8,911 bases of DNA from Marivivens sp. GTDB taxonomy: Bacteria > Pseudomonadota > Alphaproteobacteria > Rhodobacterales > Rhodobacteraceae. The DNA is taken from positions 1-8,911 of the forward strand of contig JAHEBR010000076.1 of the NCBI GenBank assembly GCA_024642185.1, read 5' to 3'. This document shows, in pieces, positions 7,583 to 8,911 of the stretch; position 1 is the first letter of the stretch, and the number at the start of each line of letters is the position of its first letter. The position numbers and the translations under genes were made by a program. The notes below the pieces were generated by a model. That model searched no databases. It saw only the letters and a list, made by a program, of their open reading frames with translations, and had not been told where the DNA came from.

Positions 7583-7602
7583 CTTTTTGTGATCACAAAA
7601 AG
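7583..7602. promoter_or_regulatory. 20-bp perfect palindrome, candidate GntR autoregulatory operator
   Basis: CTTTTTGTGATCACAAAAAG is a perfect inverted repeat centred at 7592/7593. It ends 2 bp before the GntR start codon, in the 30-bp gap after the YgjP-like gene. Its core TTGTGATCACAA has the GT...AC half-site symmetry typical of FadR-subfamily GntR operators. It also contains the only bases that could act as ribosome-binding site for the regulator. Binding here would therefore block both local initiation and read-through from upstream. The role is inferred from symmetry and position. Confidence 0.6.
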
Positions 7603-7614
7603 ACCTGCCGTCAA
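7586..7614 (-). promoter_or_regulatory. Possible promoter of the GntR gene overlapping the palindrome
   Basis: On the minus strand TTGACG (7614-7609) resembles a -35 box. A 17-nt spacer leads to CACAAA (7591-7586), a poor -10 box. Initiation would then fall at or next to the ATG at 7580, giving a leaderless or nearly leaderless message, which fits the missing Shine-Dalgarno. The -35 overlaps the stop codon of the upstream gene. The weak -10 keeps confidence low; co-transcription with the upstream gene is the alternative. Confidence 0.25.
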
Positions 7615-8303
7615 TCGGTGAAGCGGATCCGATGCAGCCTGTCGCCCTCGGTGCGCAGCCAGCGCCGGTGCGTCTCAAAGTCCGGGCATATCCGCGCGAC
7701 CAGCTCCCAAAATTCGGGCCCGTGATGCAACTCCTGCAGATGCGCGACCTCATGCGCCGCGACATAGTCGAGCACGTCCGGCGGCGCCATGATCAACCGC
7801 CAGGAATACATGAGCCCACCATGTGCCGTGCAGGAGCCCCAGCGCGAACGAGTGTCGCGCAGAGTGAGCTTGCCATAGCTTCTCCCGATCTCGGCGGCAT
7901 AGCGGTCGGAGGCCTCTGCCAGCCGATCCCGTGCACGCGCCTTTAGGAAGGCCAGTGCTCGCGCTGCGGCATCCTCGGCCCGCCCCGGAACTACGAGCGC
8001 CGCCCCGGAAACCTCGATTCTCCGGGACGATCCCACCTCGAGCCGCAGCTCGCGGCCCTCGAACGGAACGAGATCGCCCACCTGGACACGGCGCATTTCA
8101 CCCAGTTGGTCCAGATGCCCGCGCAGCCAGCCCTCCCGTTCCCTCAGGAAGGCCACACCTTCGCGGTCAGCCACTCCGTTGGGGATCGTCAAAGTAATGC
8201 GGCCATCCAGCCGCGAAATACGAAGCGACAAACGCCGCGCCCGCGCCGAACGCTTGAGCGCAACAGCGATCGGGGGGTTGCCTTCCAGCACACATCGTCC
8301 CAT
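7611..8303 (-). CDS. YgjP-like (DUF45 / SprT-related) zinc metallopeptidase
   Basis: A predicted cytoplasmic metal-dependent hydrolase of the YgjP/DUF45 family, 230 residues from the chosen start. The signature is SRWGSCTAHGGLMYSWRLIM followed by YVAAHEVAHLQELHHGPEFWELV. The HExxH zinc site is H184-E185-x-x-H188, and H194 in HHGPEFW is the likely third ligand. The N-terminal half (ALKRSARARRLSLRISRLDG) is the usual basic beta-rich region. The frame is open to an ATG at 8411, but those extra 36 residues look non-coding and would fill the divergent control region. I therefore place the start at ATG 8303 (MGRCVLEGNPPIAV); ATG 8312 or GTG 8291 are alternatives. It is divergent from the FYDLN gene and lies 30 nt upstream of the GntR gene. 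The family is clear; the substrate is unknown. Confidence 0.88.
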   Translation of the reverse strand: MGRCVLEGNPPIAVALKRSARARRLSLRISRLDGRITLTIPNGVADREGVAFLREREGWLRGHLDQLGEMRRVQVGDLVPFEGRELRLEVGSSRRIEVSGAALVVPGRAEDAAARALAFLKARARDRLAEASDRYAAEIGRSYGKLTLRDTRSRWGSCTAHGGLMYSWRLIMAPPDVLDYVAAHEVAHLQELHHGPEFWELVARICPDFETHRRWLRTEGDRLHRIRFTD

Positions 8304-8325
8304 ATGCAGCATCTCGCCAGAATCC

Positions 8326-8346
8326 GGTGTCAAAGCCTTTGACACC
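8326..8346. promoter_or_regulatory. Perfect palindrome with two outward-facing TTGACA boxes in the divergent intergenic region
   Basis: Arms GGTGTCAAAG (8326-8335) and CTTTGACACC (8337-8346) are perfect inverted repeats around a single C. The right arm contains TTGACA (8339-8344) reading toward the FYDLN gene. The left arm contains TTGACA on the minus strand (8333-8328) reading toward the peptidase gene. Each is a consensus sigma70 -35. No convincing -10 lies 16-18 nt away: rightward it is CAGTTG at 8362, leftward GCTGCA at 8310-8305. This may be a shared promoter/operator or a regulator-binding site alone. It occupies the 110-bp gap between the two divergent starts. Confidence 0.5.
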
Positions 8347-8413
8347 CAGATCAGCTTATGGCAGTTGGCGGCGATCCGCTGCAAGTGCACGACAAGTTTT
8401 TGAAGGGACAACC

Positions 8414-8737
8414 ATGCCCAAGGAAGAATGGGGTACCAAACGCCTTTGCCCGACCACCGGCAAGCGCTTTTACGACCTGAACGCCAACCCGATCGTCAGC
8501 CCCTACACGGGCGATATCGTTACTGTCGAGCAGGGCAAGACCCGCACGATGGTGGCCGATGCGGAAGACGCGCAAACGAAGAAACTCAAGTCGGTTGAGG
8601 AAGACGACGATCTGATCCTCGACGATGATGACGACGAGGAGGATGTCGATCTTGGTGATGACGTTCTCGACGAGGACGAGGATGACGATAATGTCTCCTT
8701 CGACGACCTCGGCGACGTCGCCGCCGACGACGATTGA
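8414..8737 (+). CDS. FYDLN acid family protein (TIGR02300-like)
   Basis: 107 residues of unknown function, named for its FYDLN motif and acidic tail. The conserved head (1-35, WGTKRLCPTTGKRFYDLNAN then PIVSPYTGD) carries the motif at 19-23. A middle segment spans 36-60. The tail (62-107) is extreme: 29 of its 46 residues are Asp or Glu, including DDDDD and DEDEDDD runs, so it should be disordered and strongly negative. The head looks like a former zinc ribbon in which only C12 survives of the cysteines expected in two knuckles. The frame is open from 8327, but the start is set at ATG 8414. AAGGGA (8403-8408) precedes it and the conserved head begins there. It lies upstream of tRNA-Ala and divergent from the YgjP-like gene. 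The family call is secure; any role, such as nucleic-acid mimicry or chaperoning, would be speculation. Confidence 0.92.
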   Translation: MPKEEWGTKRLCPTTGKRFYDLNANPIVSPYTGDIVTVEQGKTRTMVADAEDAQTKKLKSVEEDDDLILDDDDDEEDVDLGDDVLDEDEDDDNVSFDDLGDVAADDD

Positions 8738-8746
8738 TTTCTTTCC

Positions 8747-8780
8747 CCGGGGCGCGTTTTTCTTCTTGAACTCGCCCCGG
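8747..8780 (+). terminator. Long-loop hairpin after the FYDLN gene, possible terminator
   Basis: A perfect 8-bp stem, CCGGGGCG (8747-8754) with CGCCCCGG (8773-8780), closes an 18-nt loop that contains the T-rich run GTTTTTCTTCTT. The T-run lies inside the loop rather than after the stem, so this is not a textbook intrinsic terminator. It begins 10 nt after the FYDLN stop codon, where a terminator would be expected. Confidence 0.3.
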
Positions 8781-8794
8781 TCGCCGCTTAGAGA
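8766..8794 (+). promoter_or_regulatory. Candidate promoter of tRNA-Ala
   Basis: TTGAAC (8766-8771) as -35, a 17-nt spacer, and TAGAGA (8789-8794) as -10. This predicts initiation near 8801, about 27 nt before the mature tRNA 5' end. The -10 sits in the loop of a small inverted repeat (GCCGCT 8783-8788 / AGCGGC 8794-8799). Position and spacing are good; the -10 matches the sigma70 consensus at only three positions. Confidence 0.4.
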
Positions 8795-8802
8795 GCGGCA
8801 CG

Positions 8803-8818
8803 CAGACGGTAACGTCTG
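8803..8818 (+). other. Hairpin in the predicted 5' leader of the tRNA-Ala precursor
   Basis: CAGACG-GTAA-CGTCTG forms a perfect 6-bp stem with a GNRA-class tetraloop. It ends 9 nt before the first base of the tRNA. If transcription starts near 8801, this hairpin makes up most of the leader that RNase P removes. It may protect or fold the precursor. Confidence 0.45.
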
Positions 8819-8827
8819 ACCAAGGAT

Positions 8828-8903
<76 letters not shown>

Positions 8904-8911
8904 AATCTCTC

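Noticed and set aside
7029..7592. Plus-strand open frame of 187 codons opposite the GntR gene
   Set aside because: The Arg/Pro/His-rich translation is typical of a GC-rich shadow. The minus-strand product has clear winged-helix and FCD motifs.
8304..8411. 36-residue N-terminal extension of the YgjP-like peptidase
   Set aside because: It would cover the divergent control region including the perfect palindrome and lie only 2 bp from the FYDLN start. The sequence does not resemble the family, whose match begins around MGRCVLEGNPPIAV.
8327..8413. 29-residue upstream extension of the FYDLN-acid protein
   Set aside because: The conserved head starts at MPKEEWGTKR, and AAGGGA lies just before ATG 8414. 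The extension would overlap the palindrome and has no family resemblance.
8585..8737. GAC/GAT/GAG-rich stretch that looks like a microsatellite
   Set aside because: It encodes the acidic tail with mixed Asp and Glu codons and irregular spacing, so protein composition explains it.

Overview
The window is GC-rich, densely packed chromosomal DNA. It most resembles an alphaproteobacterium of the Rhodobacteraceae (Rhodobacter/Paracoccus-like). The clues are the sucD-sucA-sucB-MAPEG-lpdA gene order, an FYDLN-acid protein next to a tRNA-Ala, and a GC-rich double-hairpin intergenic element that I recall from that family. The assignment rests on recognition by eye, not on a search.

Bases 1-6865 (+ strand) hold the 3' part of a TCA-cycle operon. 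In order these are the end of sucD (succinyl-CoA ligase alpha), complete sucA (2-oxoglutarate dehydrogenase E1), sucB (E2 succinyltransferase), a small four-helix MAPEG-family membrane protein, and lpdA (E3 dihydrolipoamide dehydrogenase). Spacings after sucA are 2, 19 and 22 nt, and most genes have clear ribosome-binding sites, so they probably share one transcript. E1, E2 and E3 make the complex that converts 2-oxoglutarate to succinyl-CoA and NADH. Succinyl-CoA ligase then uses the succinyl-CoA. The MAPEG protein is the one member without an obvious TCA role.

Bases 6866-8303 hold two minus-strand genes that face the operon. One is a GntR-family (FCD-type) regulator whose stop codon touches the double-hairpin element. 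Upstream of it is a YgjP/DUF45-type zinc metallopeptidase. A perfect 20-bp palindrome lies just before the regulator's start and is a good candidate autoregulatory operator.

Bases 8304-8911 hold a divergent 110-bp control region containing a second perfect palindrome (10-bp arms) that carries two outward-facing TTGACA hexamers. After it come the FYDLN-acid protein gene (a short conserved head and a very acidic tail), a hairpin-rich 90-bp spacer with a possible promoter, and a complete tRNA-Ala(GGC) with an encoded CCA end.

Overall this is a housekeeping region. I see no defence system, mobile element, CRISPR array or clearly new multigene system. The best leads are the two palindromes, the double-hairpin element, the MAPEG gene inside the dehydrogenase operon, and the degenerate zinc-ribbon head of the FYDLN protein.
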